In this document: positions 13,056 through 25,400 of the stretch, one piece after another
How the letters are laid out: every line of letters starts with the position of its first letter
Position numbering within the stretch: position 1 is the first letter of the stretch
Origin: Bryoerythrophyllum caledonicum
Lineage: Eukaryota > Streptophyta > Bryopsida > Pottiales > Pottiaceae
Length of the DNA stretch: 64,000 bases
Direction: 5' to 3'
Assembly: GCA_963971425.1 (NCBI GenBank)
Contig: OZ020523.1
Span: forward strand, 11,156,867-11,220,866
Translations under genes and position numbers: made by a program
Notes under the pieces: generated by a model
Database searches by the model: none
Told to the model about the DNA's origin: nothing
What the model saw: only the letters and a program-made list of their open reading frames with translations

Positions 13056-13262
13056 GCAGAGTTTGAAAGTTTGCATGGAATTCCTTATATTCTTGGAGCA
13101 GTAGATGGTAGTGACATTCTGATTATTGCTCCAAGTGTAGATCCGGCTTCCTACTATTGTACAAAAGGATTTTACTCGGTATTGTTGCAAGGTGTTGTGG
13201 ATTATCAATGCAAGTTTTGGGATTATGACTTCGATTGGGCTGGAAGTGGATCCATCGTCTCA
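13056..13262 (+). pseudogene. PIF/Harbinger transposase fragment (DDE nuclease)
   Basis: The plus-strand frame reads a short piece of a Harbinger-family nuclease (the HARBI1/DDE_4 type). Recognisable blocks are HGIPYILGAVDGSDILI, where the VDG aspartate is the usual first catalytic residue, then APSVDPASYYCTKGFYSVL, and LQGVVDYQCKFWDYDF, which carries the usual strand before the next catalytic region. Only about 70 residues of a protein normally near 350-400 aa remain. The downstream sequence no longer reads. It is a dead transposon scrap, unrelated to the synaptotagmin gene beyond. Confidence 0.8.
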
Positions 13263-13911
13263 ATGTTTATCAATGTCTAACAAGAATAACCTAGCAAAAG
13301 TTTTTGAAGTTGCCCGACATGCTTGCACTCGACATATTTCTCTTTGAGATGGCATAACTTTTTATCTACAAGTCCACTGAGAATAAAATTTATACTCCCA
13401 CATACCTCATCTTCTTGCATCTCTATACAAAAAAAATTAAACCATTGTGACCATGGGAACGTGCCCCCGAGATTTGCGAAAGCCCATCTTGGGACTATTT
13501 TCATTTAGGGTTTATAACTATGTACGAACCCGACCAATGCGTGTACAATTCCCAACAAACGTTCAGGGTTAAGTTAACAGTAACTTGGAGCTCATCGTTT
13601 TCAATGTAGGTATTTTTCATATATATATAATGATAGAACCAGGAATGCGCTTGAATACTAACATCCCTATGTCTTCCCAGACACGACCCAAGGTTCCCAC
13701 ACGATCTAAACACGTTCCCAACGTTCCCTTGTGGATCTCAGCCTGTTCCCAGATAGAAAACTCATAGAATCAATGTCCTCTAATTCAACTAAAGGAATGG
13801 CGTGCTGCAATGTACAGTACATCATAGCTTGAGAGAGATGTTACAAAAAATTGGTTTGATGGCCACCACGTCGTCTTCCGATTCGATGATGACGCCTTTC
13901 GTTTCAGCGGA
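13263..13911. other. Spacer downstream of the synaptotagmin gene
   Basis: No coding sequence is visible. The last 100 or so bases are probably the 3' untranslated region of the minus-strand synaptotagmin gene, whose stop codon is at 13912-13914. I see no clear polyadenylation signal. Confidence 0.4.
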
Positions 13912-16900
13912 TTACACCTCTTTGGATCTGAACATACCATTCGTTTCACGCTGAGGACTTCCTTTCACTGGAGCTGGAGAAGCCGAATTCACGAGCCTAT
14001 GGCTGCTTGACAACCGTTTAACTCCACTGCTCACCATCCGGCTGGCCCTGACGACACCCGAGCCTACTGCGCCAACACCAGTGCCCACCAGCTTCGCTCC
14101 ACCTGAGCCAACTGTGGAAAAGCCTGTTCCAACCATCTTCACACCTCCTCCTACAGCATCCATAGCGCCTCCAATCACTCCAGCGTTTGCCAGCTCTTCT
14201 TTGGCTTCGCGTTCTCCTTTCTCGATGGCCATGGCGATCTCCTGCTCCTCTTTGGTGTACGGGTGGTAAAGCAGCTGGAGTAGATAGAAAATTAGTTAGT
14301 ACATCCTTGTTCAAGGGAAGCTGAGATTGAATGGCTCTCATACACAACTTTGTGATTAAAAGCATGAGTCCAGCAGGCTGCGCATATGACAATTGATTTC
14401 GCAATACCAGTCGCAATATATACGAACTCAGGCATACTATCACAACTGTAACTGTTCTGGGTCTCCACATGATGAATTCATTGACAGGAAATATACAGGG
14501 TGTGCTTCTTGCGGAAGTATAAATGCTATGCTTACTCTGACAGTGATGGAGCCACAATCGCCTTTGTCTTTGACTCTGACGAAGTCTAGGGATTTGTACA
14601 ACTTTTTGGTTACCTCAATCTCAGTATCTGGTTCCAAATCATGTAGCGATATTGCAGTGATACCAAGTACCTTGTCTGTTCCAATGTCCTCGTCCTTGAC
14701 CTGAAAGGAACCATAAAGAAGGTCATTATGAGACAAATCATTCGCTAATAGGAACCAGCAACAGAATACTGGAGAGGAAACCCGAGATATCGTGATCAGA
14801 AATCGTCCTTCTTGATATTTGAACGTGTGTCGTAAGTTGTTATGAAAGCCCAAGTCCACACAGATATGCACATATTCCATACTTATGGATATCATTATTT
14901 TCCATTTGTCAGTACAAAACTCTTGCATGATCAGCCGTGCGGTGTACAAACCACAGTAGAAACAAGCCAAGTGCTGGATGAGGTCAGTTTAGAAGCACAA
15001 ACCTGCAAAACCAGAGTCTGGGTTTCGGTATCCTCCACATCGAAATCGAAGTCCTCATTCCATACAGGATTCAGATTGCTGTCAATTACTCTAGTTTTCT
15101 TCTTAAAGAGCACCCTTACAAAGAGCCGAACATACGGATCTGATTTGCCAATTCTTTCCTTGTTCTTCAGACTTGTAGCTTTCACCACGGTGACCCGTAA
15201 CTTGCCTTGAAGTTTCAATCCAAGATCACTGAAGTCAAACATAATAATGTCAAAACGTCTCGCATTAGTCGGAAAAAAACCGGAAAAAAAGAAAAAAGAG
15301 ACTTTTGACCTAATGTGGATTTGAGCTGAATTGCTCATCATAATATGCGAGAACTATCAATGGACTGTACAACCTATTTTAATTGACAATTTCGAGCATC
15401 GACGGAGTTTCCAAGACAATGCGTCAGCTTAACTATTTTGATCCTGATTCTTTTAGTTTTTTTCAACATAGATTGAACGATTCGTAAGATTTCACTTCCA
15501 CAATACTTCAGAAAAACAAAGCGTATATTAAAAGGTGCAATCTTCATTATAAGAATAGACATTATAAGAAGAATTACCTTATAATATCTGCAGGTGTGTC
15601 ACCGACAGGAAGGACAATTCTGTGAGGCCACTCCAATTGATCCGCAACAGAGCTATTCACCATATCCTTCACAATAGAAACGAGCACTTAAAGACCAGCA
15701 ACGCCTAAAGAATCATCGATATGCACCCAAGGAAGAGAATGCTCTAGCTCTAATGAAACGAAGTACAGTAATGAAAACGATATATGACTGTACTTAAGAC
15801 CAGATTCACTGGGAAGGACCGCATCGGATCATCAGAAAGAAGATGAATTGATATCAGCCTTGGTTCCATCATGATTTACGAAAGATCTACCGCATGAATC
15901 GTTTCTTTCGGGTACCAACCTCTATCATGTCGCCCAGGCCTGGGATGGATCCGGCAGTACCACCAATAACTTTGAGTTTGTAGTCGATTTGGAATTTTGG
16001 CTGCAGGCACATAACAAGATCAGCATTGAAATCAACCACTTATTTCTTATCTTATCAGGCAACAAAGTACTTTATCTCGATGCAAGTCGTAGCGCAAAAC
16101 GCTGTTCTCTCTAGATACACAAATTTTGCAAAATCGTCTTAAAATGAACCATGTGCCAGTGGTATTTTACATTGGGTAGAACAGCAACAACGAGAGCTGA
16201 TATGCACGGTATCTCATCTGAAAGCTGGAATATCACACGAATGGTTGCAAAGAATGACAACTTCTTCAGCTGCAGATTGACAACATAAAACTATTAGCTG
16301 GACAGTTCACCTCCGACATCACAAATAAACAATTACATCAGTATTGCAGCAATACAAGTACCAAAGTAGAACTGCGACATCGCTTGGCTTTCCACGTTAA
16401 CTAAAATCTATGTTATTAAATTCAGTCATTCACGCATTAGGACCACTATTCAAATATAATAATCATTTTCTGTTTTTTTTAAAATTTTTGGGTTCATAAC
16501 AGCACTCTTACAGATGCAAAAAAAGTCATGAATCAACTTCTGAATCACCTGAATAGGCAACTCGGTGCCCATAACAGCTACGTTAAGCACAATATCTCCA
16601 TCTCCACCCCACTTAAAGTCCATATCCATATGCACCTGACCCTTCCGCAAACTCTGTAATCTAACTCCTGAACATGAGAGAAAAACTTATCATAATTAGC
16701 GACAATCTGCAAGTCAATTATATCAGTCCAAACACAATCAGGAAAAAGGTAAAGAAAGCTTAATAATCTCATAATCTGACCATCAATTTGTGGAGGAACT
16801 TTTCCAAGATGAAACTTGTCGAGTGTGATCGATGAAATCCCAGCAGGCCTATACATCTCCAACATTGGCTCAAGCGCCAGCTTCACCGCTTGTTCAGTGG

Positions 16901-17987
16901 CCTGCGAATGTATCAGTGGCAAAAACGCCATAATGAACTGCGTGATCTTCTTTGAAACAGTCTTTCGTAAAGATTTCAAGACATTTTCACAGAGGACTGC
17001 AACAGATGTCTCAATGATACCAATAAACTAAGAGCAGTGACTCTCACTACTGCAATAAAAGAAATTATGACAGTACACAATCTCATTTGCAAAAAAGTGG
17101 ACATACCTCCACTACAAATGGCCAAAACTTAACCAACATTTCGTTTAACCAAGTAACCTGTCAAATGCCAGCAAATCCAACTAAGATCAGCAAGAGCAAA
17201 GCATCAACACCTGCGCAAGAAGACACATCGAATCTAAGTTACCAATGAAATAGCGTCAGCGTAGACGTTTCCATGGTGAACGATTACGATACACAGAGTG
17301 CTTGTTTTGCTTTAGAATCATGATGCTGAAGACCAGGCTCGCAATTAACTAAGTTACATACCTTCTCAAAGGTCAGGAATGAAATATGGTTTGGATAGTT
17401 ACTTCCACACAGCTTCTTCAAGTCCACTTCATCTGCTAGACTTAACAGATGAATTCCAGACATCTGGCAACAACAATATGGAAAAAATGAAGATTAGCTC
17501 GTAATTGTACACCTCAGTAGTACAAAAACAAAATCCCGCTTTAACATTCATGAAACTGGTGCTGAGCTTCAACACATCAAATACAAAGAATTTCAAAGTG
17601 GCAATCGATGTAATGTAGAGGCAGAACTGAGTCGGAATAAATCCCCTTCTGATATTGACGGTATGTTATAACCTTCGACTGAAAGTTCATATACAAAGAC
17701 TCCCTTGAGAAAAGGTGTCATTCTTCTATCAGCAGCTTCGTGATATTTTGTTTCCCCGATGCAAGTTTATCAAACGACAAGTGCAATTGAGCACAATTAA
17801 GTAACACGATATGACCTAGTCTAAAACTAGAGAGCTAAAGAACGTGCCGAATCAATAACACAAAGAGCATACGAAGATCGATTACCTTGCGAACTCTCGC
17901 CTTCTTTCGGATGTCCGACAAGTACTGAAACCCCGCCACAAGTGCCACCCCGATGAGAAAACCAAAAAAGAGCCCGCCGAGCACCAT
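13912..17987 (-). CDS. Synaptotagmin-like protein (TM + SMP + single C2)
   Basis: This is an intact gene of 11 exons (5' to 3' on the minus strand): 17987-17886, 17463-17362, 17157-17107, 16901-16781, 16667-16549, 16269-16171, 16000-15920, 15666-15578, 15228-15003, 14700-14536, 14274-13912. All introns have GT-AG ends and the exons sum to 1,518 nt (505 aa). Residues 3-22 form a membrane anchor. Residues 40-250 are an SMP lipid-transfer domain (EPMLEMYRPAGI, HMDMDFKWGGDG, IPGLGDMIE). Residues 258-380 are a C2 domain (GKSDPYV, NPVWNEDFDF). The C-terminus has an acidic/basic helix, then a Gly/Val-rich repeat (GTGFSTVGSGG). Plant synaptotagmins of this kind tether ER to plasma membrane and move lipids. 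The family with this tail keeps one C2, so it does not look truncated. Confidence in the family is high; the exact subfamily is not assigned. Confidence 0.93.
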
Positions 17988-17999
17988 ATCGCCAGTCCT

Positions 18000-18960
18000 G
18001 GATTCTAAGGAACACGCTCCTCAGAACGTAAAATACAGCCTCTCGACTCCGCTACCTTCACATCCAGGCACCACGTCCCTTCCTCATCGTAGCAACAAAT
18101 AACGCCTCCTTCACTACAGCAAAGATCCGCTTCTTCTCTTCACTAGAATCTGCCAAGCGTGCCTTCAATAATTGTAGCAGACACACCGAAAACAGAGAAA
18201 CGGTCGAGAACACGCAGTTGCGAAAATATCACCAATCATGAATCCTTCTCTCATAAAACAAGATCCAGAAAGTGTTTTCGCTTCCTGTATCGAGATTCGC
18301 TAGCAAATGTCCATCGCTCAAGAATCACAAAAACGAAAACACCGCACGTGTACAGAAAACCGCACGAAAAGACATTCAGATCACCGTAATCCCTATCTGG
18401 ATTCTTCAATCCTCTCAAAAGCACGACTAATCAAACGCATTAAACTCCACAACCGACAAAAGCAGACTTGCGCTTGAAGCGAGCACATAAGCACTATCGA
18501 AAGCGCAGTCCTGATCATGCAGGGACGGATACAGAAACGAAGTTGAACACGCAACTAGAGCAACAAACCTGGGTTGGGCTAAGTCGCCTCCACATGCAAT
18601 CAATGTGCTCGAAGAAGAAGAGCCCGCTCCACATCGCCTCGCACTCGCCGGCCGGGAGGGCTCAATTCTCAATCCTTTCCCTCATGCCACTGGAGGCGGA
18701 CGCGCTGAGGGAGTTGGTACCGCCTAAAACTCACCTGAAACAGGGCCATTGCCAAACCCTCTTCATCCTTCGCCGCCATCGCCAGGTGATCACGACAACG
18801 TGAGGTTGACCATCAAGCACCACAACATCCGTCCAGGTATCACACTGGTATCACACAGTTAACACACAAGTATCAGACATGTATCTGGATGAAAGAGAAG
18901 GAGCTCAAAATCCGTCACGAGATCAAATTCTCTGACCATCTTGTACATTAGGCCTGAGGT
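18000..18960. other. Upstream region of the synaptotagmin gene
   Basis: No gene is supported. The first 100-200 bases should contain the 5' untranslated region and promoter of the minus-strand synaptotagmin gene, but I see no convincing TATA box. The open frames around 18430-18800 overlap on both strands and look like chance. Confidence 0.4.
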
Positions 18961-18967
18961 CGGATGG

Positions 18968-19140
18968 AAGGCCGGCCAGATTTGCCTTCAATCCGGTATT
19001 CAATCTGGCTCCAGTTCTTCCAGCGGACCCCAAATAATGTAAAGCATTTAGTCCGGATTCTAGGGCCGGATTTCAAATTCATCATCTTGGCCCTCCTCAA
19101 TGTAAAGTGTTGGGGCCGGATTCTAGGGCTAAATTTCCAA
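18968..19140. repeat. Short repeats with CCGGATT cores
   Basis: Two consecutive units of about 63 bp share AATGTAAAG followed by CCGGATTCTAGGGC (around 19052 and 19115). A related phrase with ATCCGGTATTCAATCTGG precedes them. They look like part of a small non-autonomous repeat whose ends I cannot fix. Confidence 0.5.
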
Positions 19141-19304
19141 TATTTAAGTGTCTTAAAATTCTTAGATTTTCATAAGGCTCAACTAAAAATTATAGAAGCA
19201 CACTAGAGTGTTACCCGTGTCCTCCGGACTCAACATTTTTTTGTGTTGAGTCCCCACCTCCCCATCCCCGAGCCGTTTCCCTCCAATCCATTGTCCCCAC
19301 GTCC

Positions 19305-19360
19305 CCCGTCCCCGCCCCCGCCCCCGCCCCCGCCCCCGCCCCCGTCCCCGTCCCGTCCTT
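19305..19360. repeat. (CCCCCG)n microsatellite
   Basis: Some eight to nine hexanucleotide units of CCCCCG/CCCCGT type run here. The minus strand is therefore a run of G4-5 blocks separated by single bases, which is the pattern expected to form G-quadruplexes. Confidence 0.85.
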
Positions 19361-19444
19361 TTCTTTGGTGGTTTTTCTTGTCATGCACGCCTGTGCACTG
19401 TTAATTGGCTGCAGGGTGCAGCATCATCTCGGTGGGAATGGCAG

Positions 19445-19790
19445 AAGAACACTGCCTAGCTATCGTAATCAACACCTCCAGCACCTTTTTCTCTCAGGTG
19501 GGAGTAGCTCCAAAGAGGAAGAGGAAGAGAATGGGGCACAACACCTAAACCTCCTCCAGATTAGATAAATTCCGATGTGAGATTGGCATTCGATTGTGCA
19601 CTGAATGCCAAAAAGAACACTGCCTTGCTAGAGCTTGAAAATCGTAATCAACACCTCCAACACCTTCTCTCACAGGTGAGAGTAGCTCCAAAGAGAGAGA
19701 GGAAGAGAATGAGGCACAACACCTAAACCTCCTACAGATTAGATAAATTCCGATGTGAGATTGGCATTCATTTGTGCACTGAATGCCAAA
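19445..19790. repeat. Tandem duplication of about 168 bp
   Basis: Two adjacent copies start at AAGAACACTGCC (19445 and 19613). They share AATCGTAATCAACACCTCC, AGTAGCTCCAAAGAG and GATTAGATAAATTCCGATG with few differences. One strand is open through each copy, but the encoded peptide matches nothing I know. Confidence 0.8.
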
Positions 19791-20004
19791 AGGATTCAAC
19801 GTGATTGAAAGAAGGCATTCAAAAATTGTAAGTTTCTGTCATTGTAGAAACAATTTGGAATTTTCTAAGCTAACACACAATTCTATCCTTCACCTCCACA
19901 CCTAGTTCTCTTCCCTACAGACGTTGATTCGCCTCGAGGTTTCTAAAATGACCTCACTCTATCCTACGTATACTACCTGTTATACAGAAGAGTGAAGATG
20001 ATAC

Positions 20005-20289
20005 TCACGCTGCAACGCTTTTCTTCATCTTCTTTTTCTTCTCCGGAGTGGGTAGTGTGCCGTATGCTTCCACCCTTGAAAGAGGGAGGAATGACAGGGG
20101 GCCTGTCCTCTTCTTGCTCTTCTTCTTGCCCTCTACATTCTCACCCTCGGCAACTGGAGGAGGCTCAGACTCCTCTTTCTTGATCTTTTTTTTCTTGGAC
20201 TCTTTTTTCTTCTTTTTAGGTTGTTTTTTTAGTGTTTCCGTGCTAGATGGGTCGGTCCATCCTGAAGTGCTTGTTTCTTCCGAAGCCAA
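20005..20289 (-). other. Lysine-rich open frame, origin unknown
   Basis: This frame of about 90 codons has no ATG at its 5' limit. It reads a short Ser/Thr segment, then long Lys runs (KKQPKKKKKESKKKK), an acidic patch and a second basic run before the stop. It lies directly downstream of the broken UDP-sugar pyrophosphorylase exons. It could be the tail exon of another nuclear gene fused to them by rearrangement, or a low-complexity frame without meaning. I cannot assign a function. Confidence 0.3.
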
Positions 20290-21060
20290 ACCTTACTCTT
20301 GTACGCTATTTGGCGCTCAAACCGTTTCCTGCGACCTAGTTCATTCAAAAGCCGACCAAAACAAAGATGGCATACTTCATTTCCTTCACGCCAGCCTCCT
20401 CAAACTTCATGAAATCTTCGTCTCCATAATTCAGCAGCTTCAATAGATGCTTACCAAGGGAGTGTAGCCATCAAAAGGGTTCCTCCCGGCTTTGGAATCC
20501 ACGAGCAGCTTCCTTGCATTGTGCACATACGTTGCAAGGCCTCCCGGATAATTCCCATCCAACTTCTCCACCTATGTTCCATCAACAAAAGAAAAGGTTA
20601 GAAAACACTCACAATCCACTCCAAAAAACAAACCCTAGAAAACGCAATCACCTGATTTAGAAAGCGGATCTTGTCTTCTTTATGTTGCCCAGGCTGCCAG
20701 TGCTCCAATAGATGCCTCTGCCCCTCTCGCAACAGAAGCTCCACCACCGCCCTCTGCACCCAATCAACCACCCAAATCATCAATTGACGGCACTTGACGA
20801 CAATTGTTTATCGCTGGCAAGAAAACCGCAATCGGCAGCGCTAACCCCGACGGCCTAGGGTTTCGTGGAAATCGCTGACTTACATGTGTGTGCTTGGCAC
20901 ACTGCGTTCGAAACTGCCACCGATGCCGTTGCTTGTACTCCAGCTTTGTCTGCTGTAGTAGCTTCTGTCAGTCGCGCTCCTTGCCGCTGCGGCCTCCCAA
21001 ATCCACCTTCTTATTCACGGTCGGATCCCCCGAGAAGAACATGGCTCTTCCTCTCCTCCT
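20290..21060 (-). pseudogene. UDP-sugar pyrophosphorylase, truncated 5' part
   Basis: Three exon-like blocks match the N-terminal part of plant UDP-sugar pyrophosphorylase, which makes UDP-sugars from sugar-1-phosphates and UTP. They are about 20761-20652 (LLLREGQRHLLEHWQ), about 20573-20453 ([19 protein letters not shown] then [13 protein letters not shown]), and about 20437-20345 (YGDEDFMKFEEAGVKEMK). Splice-like junctions separate them (CAG before the first, GTGATT and GTAAGC after the first and second). A 5' block at about 21045-20890 may be the first exon. The sequence then leaves the family just where the catalytic Gly-rich loop should follow, so roughly the last 80% of a protein of about 600 aa is missing. 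It is a truncated duplicate or a gene cut by rearrangement. Confidence 0.7.
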
Positions 21061-21843
21061 CTTCACCTCAATCAAACTCCTCTAAACCACTCAACACGCT
21101 CTAGAAACCGACAACAACGACGAATTCCTGCGTCAACGGCGTATATACAGTGATGGCAGAAGCGCTCGAGCTTCGACTGGGAAGGTACAAATGTGGAAAT
21201 CGCAATCTCTGCTTTGTGAGCGTGTGAGTGCTATGTTTCGAGACGACGACCATAAATCGACTGTAGAAGTAAAAGAATACATGGTTTCTACGACCTGTTT
21301 CATGATTCATCCAAAAGTGTTTTCCATGTACGCGTTCATCCATTCGACGCCCCGTTTTCATCGACGTGTTCATCCAAAAGGACCGTTTGTCATCTTGTAT
21401 TCTTTTATAAACCCGCTCGCTACAGTCAATCTGGGTTCGAGGTGTCAGGACTTGGTTTTAGGCCTGACATCGCAAAGAGCGGCCCTTCTCACCGCGCACC
21501 TTTTTGCCTCCATGCGTCCTTCTTCCCACGATAACGGCCACTTTCGCCCAAATCTTTTTCGCGCTGCCGGTATCTCTTATCGGCATGCTCACCAAAAGCC
21601 CCTTCTCCCCCCGCCTTCTTTGGATCACCAAAAGCTCCTTCTCCCCCCGACACGTGTACTCCATGGGGGACCCGTCCTTCTTGGCGGCTGCTGGCGCGAA
21701 ATGTCATCCACATCGTTTCGTATGGCGCCGTCTTTGGCACAATCCATTGTGCGGTGTAATACACTGCCGGAAGGGGAGTGCTTGTCTCCGCGTGAATGGA
21801 GTTCCTCGATCTCAATCTCCCCATACAAGACAGACCAAATGGG

Positions 21844-21899
21844 GGGATTGCTATTTTGCGTGCCTAGAGCGGTGAGCGGTGAGCGGTGAGCCTAGAGCC
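21844..21899 (+). repeat. Left terminal inverted repeat of the MULE
   Basis: It reads GGGATTGCTATTTTGCG inward, followed by TGCCTAGAGCGG and three GTGAGCG-type repeats where the right end has two. It pairs with 37031-37078 over about 45 bases with a few differences. The flanking 11-bp duplication is at 21833-21843. Confidence 0.85.
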
Positions 21900-22415
21900 A
21901 AAAAATGTAATTTTTTTGAGGGAGTGATTTAGAAATAAAAAAGGATTAGTATATAATTTCTAAATTTAGTTAAAAACTGGCTCATAATGTCGTGAAAAGA
22001 GGTTGCTGAAAACGTATGGATAGACATAGAAGGAAGTGAATCCATGTACATTGGGAAAAATGGAATTGGAGACGGATTATTAGTTCGAACTAAACTTACA
22101 ATTGACTTGAAGAATTGAAATGAATATTAACATTACGAAGATTTAATCTTGTCGTACAGGATTTATGACATTTTTTGCTATGCCCTTATAGTCCTCGGAC
22201 TTCTTCTAGTAGTATTCGATTCTGTATATAATAAATTGATAGGTACTGTTTTTGTGTAGAATATTTGTTGCCATATATTTGATTAGATATGGGTGAGGAA
22301 GCGCTGTAAAAAATAACTTTCAATTTTGAATGAAAATCGGTGACTCCTGGAGTTACACCTTTTTTTAATAACAACAGCGAAATGTAATACATTGTTGAAA
22401 TGCTATTGTGGATAC
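21900..22415. other. MULE left subterminal region
   Basis: AT-rich DNA without a gene lies between the left terminus and the 3' end of the transposase gene. It presumably holds the transposase 3' untranslated region. I see no array of subterminal repeats. Confidence 0.4.
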
Positions 22416-25400
22416 CTATGCAGTGTATTGTTTAAGAAGCAAAACCTGAATGACTTGTTTAGTCTCATTCCAGCTAAAACTAGGAGCATGCATAAACACA
22501 TCAACATCGGGATCTAATCCGCAGACAATGTTGAGGATAAAGTAGAGGTGCTTACAAGACGTCCACTGTGCGCGTTTGCCGAGAGACTTGTTAGACATGT
22601 CTTTGAAGGATGGGCAATCACAACTTGGGAATTGACAAATTGAAACCAAATACGTGGAGGCCTTGGAAATACTTCTTGACTCCAAGCTCAAAATGCATCC
22701 TAGAGCTGGTCGCGGAACCATAAAGATCTTGCAAATTTTGCCAATCACAGACAGTGCAGAGGCGCAGCTATTATGGTGTTTTGTAGTCGGAGCCTACGGG
22801 TTTCGACGGATATTCTTTCCATACCTCCTTGTCGGATGCTCTGATGGGTTCATGGGCGGAGGATATTCCTCCAAGTCCACAGGAGTGGAAACGTCCGAAA
22901 ACAACTTCCTTGGGGACAACTCTACACGCTCAGCGAGGCGGAATCCAACGTTTTGAAGAGCTAATATTTCTGTATTAGATAGATTCGTGCCCATCTTGAC
23001 CGGCCAAACATCTGGGATTTTGGGTTTAGACAATACCCACTGCCTTTGACTGTCTTTTGTGCAACGCTCAATGTCGTCATTGCAAAAGAAAAACTGCATC
23101 TTCTCGATCCTATTCTTCTTGTAGCTGTCCATCATACCGGTATAAGTCGGGGCTGTAGTATTTTTCCCGTCTTATACGATCTTAGCAACACACTTCTTCC
23201 TCCTGATAGCCTGAAGGGCAAAACATGCTTTCGCAGAGGTTTTAGGGAGTCTAGCAATGTGCCATTGTCGTTCATCGCAGTCTGATTCTAGTACTGCCTT
23301 AGGGTGATAAACGCGGAAAGAAGATGGTGGACTCGACGGAGGCATGACTCGTGGTGCATCAAGTTCATCAATCGGGTACACCACGTCAGTATCGGTTGAA
23401 AGGTCTACAAGATCTGGATTCGTCCTTCTAGTCCAGACACGAGGGCGTGAGATACTGATTTTGTCGGGTCGGTGAGAGTCGAATTCGCAACGAGGCGATT
23501 GATCAGCCTTTCTCTTCACTATAACAAAGACTTCTTCACCTTCGAGATGAGGATCGCGGATGCAGAATTGGGCAGCGCCAGGCATGTTGTTAAACGCTTT
23601 GTGGAGCACTTTAGAATTACCAGACCGATGCGCCGTTCTCTGGGCTGCACGAAGTCGAAGTTCTTCTTTTCCGGGCCCGGTTCCAGCCTTCTCACCCTTG
23701 AGGAAGCCATAATAGGCCACGACTTGCATGAAAGCGCGAACCATATCATCGACGGTTGCCACATACAAGTCGTTCCCTCTCTTGCCTGATTGTTGTAACC
23801 ACTTATTGTGGACGGTCTCCGCTAGATTGCATGAAGGCATCTCAGCCATTTCCGACTCCGATAAAGCCTATGAAGCGAAGAAAAGAACTACTATAAGAAA
23901 AGAGCACCCCTAACATCAACAAAACATGAGAATACAAAATTACAAAATGTAGGTTGCTTACATGATCCATGAAGCCCCCCCATTGACGGTAGCAAAAATG
24001 CCAAAACGTGAGCCATAAATCAAGTCGGACAAGCCCATCATCCATCGTTGCTCTAGATAATAACCACCACAATCAAATCGCCAGGTACTTCGCTTGAGCC
24101 TCATCCATAGTTGTGGAATTCTTATACTGTTTGCAGAGCTGCCGGTGTTGGTCTTGAAGGTCCGCCCTAATGTCAGCCTTAGTGTGCTTCTCAAGTGATT
24201 GGGTCCAGTGAAATAAACAAGTCCTTTCCCGGTTGTCCATTCGGATCGAGGAGTCACCACCTCCGTATATAATTCGTATAGCATTCCAATTTGCCTGTGC
24301 GCTGTCGGCCATGAAGCCTTTAAAATTCACAGTTGGCATGTCATGCTTAGCCGCCACAACATTCAAATTGTTCCAGAACACTTGTTGTGCAGCGGTGTCC
24401 TCGGATTGCATGTCACAGACGGCTATAGTCATTACACGGCAAAACGTAGAATCATAAACATGTGATGCCATTGTTGTCCATCCCTTGACACACTTCACAT
24501 GGTCGAACATCATCCAGGAGTCTTCCAAATCACCTCCAGGTTGCATTCGGCGCACTAAATCCACGCCACTACCAGTTCCAATCTCACCCATCTTGAAGAT
24601 GAAGACCTTGTCAGCGTCTGCACCTTGACCTGGAAAACGGTTCTCCTGGACGAAAGCCCAATTGCTTGATCCTCTAAGTTTAGTAATACTATCCATGACA
24701 CCAAATCGGCGTAAGTAACGGAATGTTGTCACTTCATTGCGGAGACTAGAGGAGGACATCAGTTTAACCTTGTCCAAAACAGGGACCAGTTCTTCTAACC
24801 CGAAGGTCTTCTGAGAGACACCGTCAGGACAAAGGAGCAATTCACCAAGGTACTCCTTACTGGCTTCCAAGACAATAGAGGAGTTTGTAGCGGCGGGAGT
24901 GCGTTCAACTTGTTCGCCAATTAGTGCCCTAAATTTAGCTGTTGTGTCTCTGCAAATACCTATCTTCACTGGATGACGATGAGAACCCAGATGAACACAA
25001 GCACGGGACATGTTATTTTGCCCAACTACGTAATATACCTTGGCCAAACAACTCTCTATGCATGTAGGTGGCCGGTGACAGATTGCACATAGTACAGTTG
25101 AACTTGAAGGCGGATCGCAACCAGGAAAAAATGGAGAGGATGAGGTACCCTCCCATTCTGTCTCATTGAAAGGGGAGGCTCGATTGGGACGATGAAGATA
25201 ACTGCAGAGATGGTTAGCGCATCGAAGGTGGCCTAAGCAAGAAGACATCCGAAATGAGAGATGATGTTCAGACTTGATGTGTGAAGTGACGATACGAGTC
25301 CAAGCATGACCGTCATGTTTCTTATCCATACCGTGAAGGTGCTCAGCCTTGGAAGAAGGAGGAATGTTCCCAAGAGAAATAAGTTCAAATATAATGTCAC

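Noticed and set aside
21191-21889. A 232-residue open frame on the plus strand
   Set aside because: It runs into the MULE terminus, overlaps several equally open frames on the other strand and shows no motif; probably chance in GC-richer DNA.
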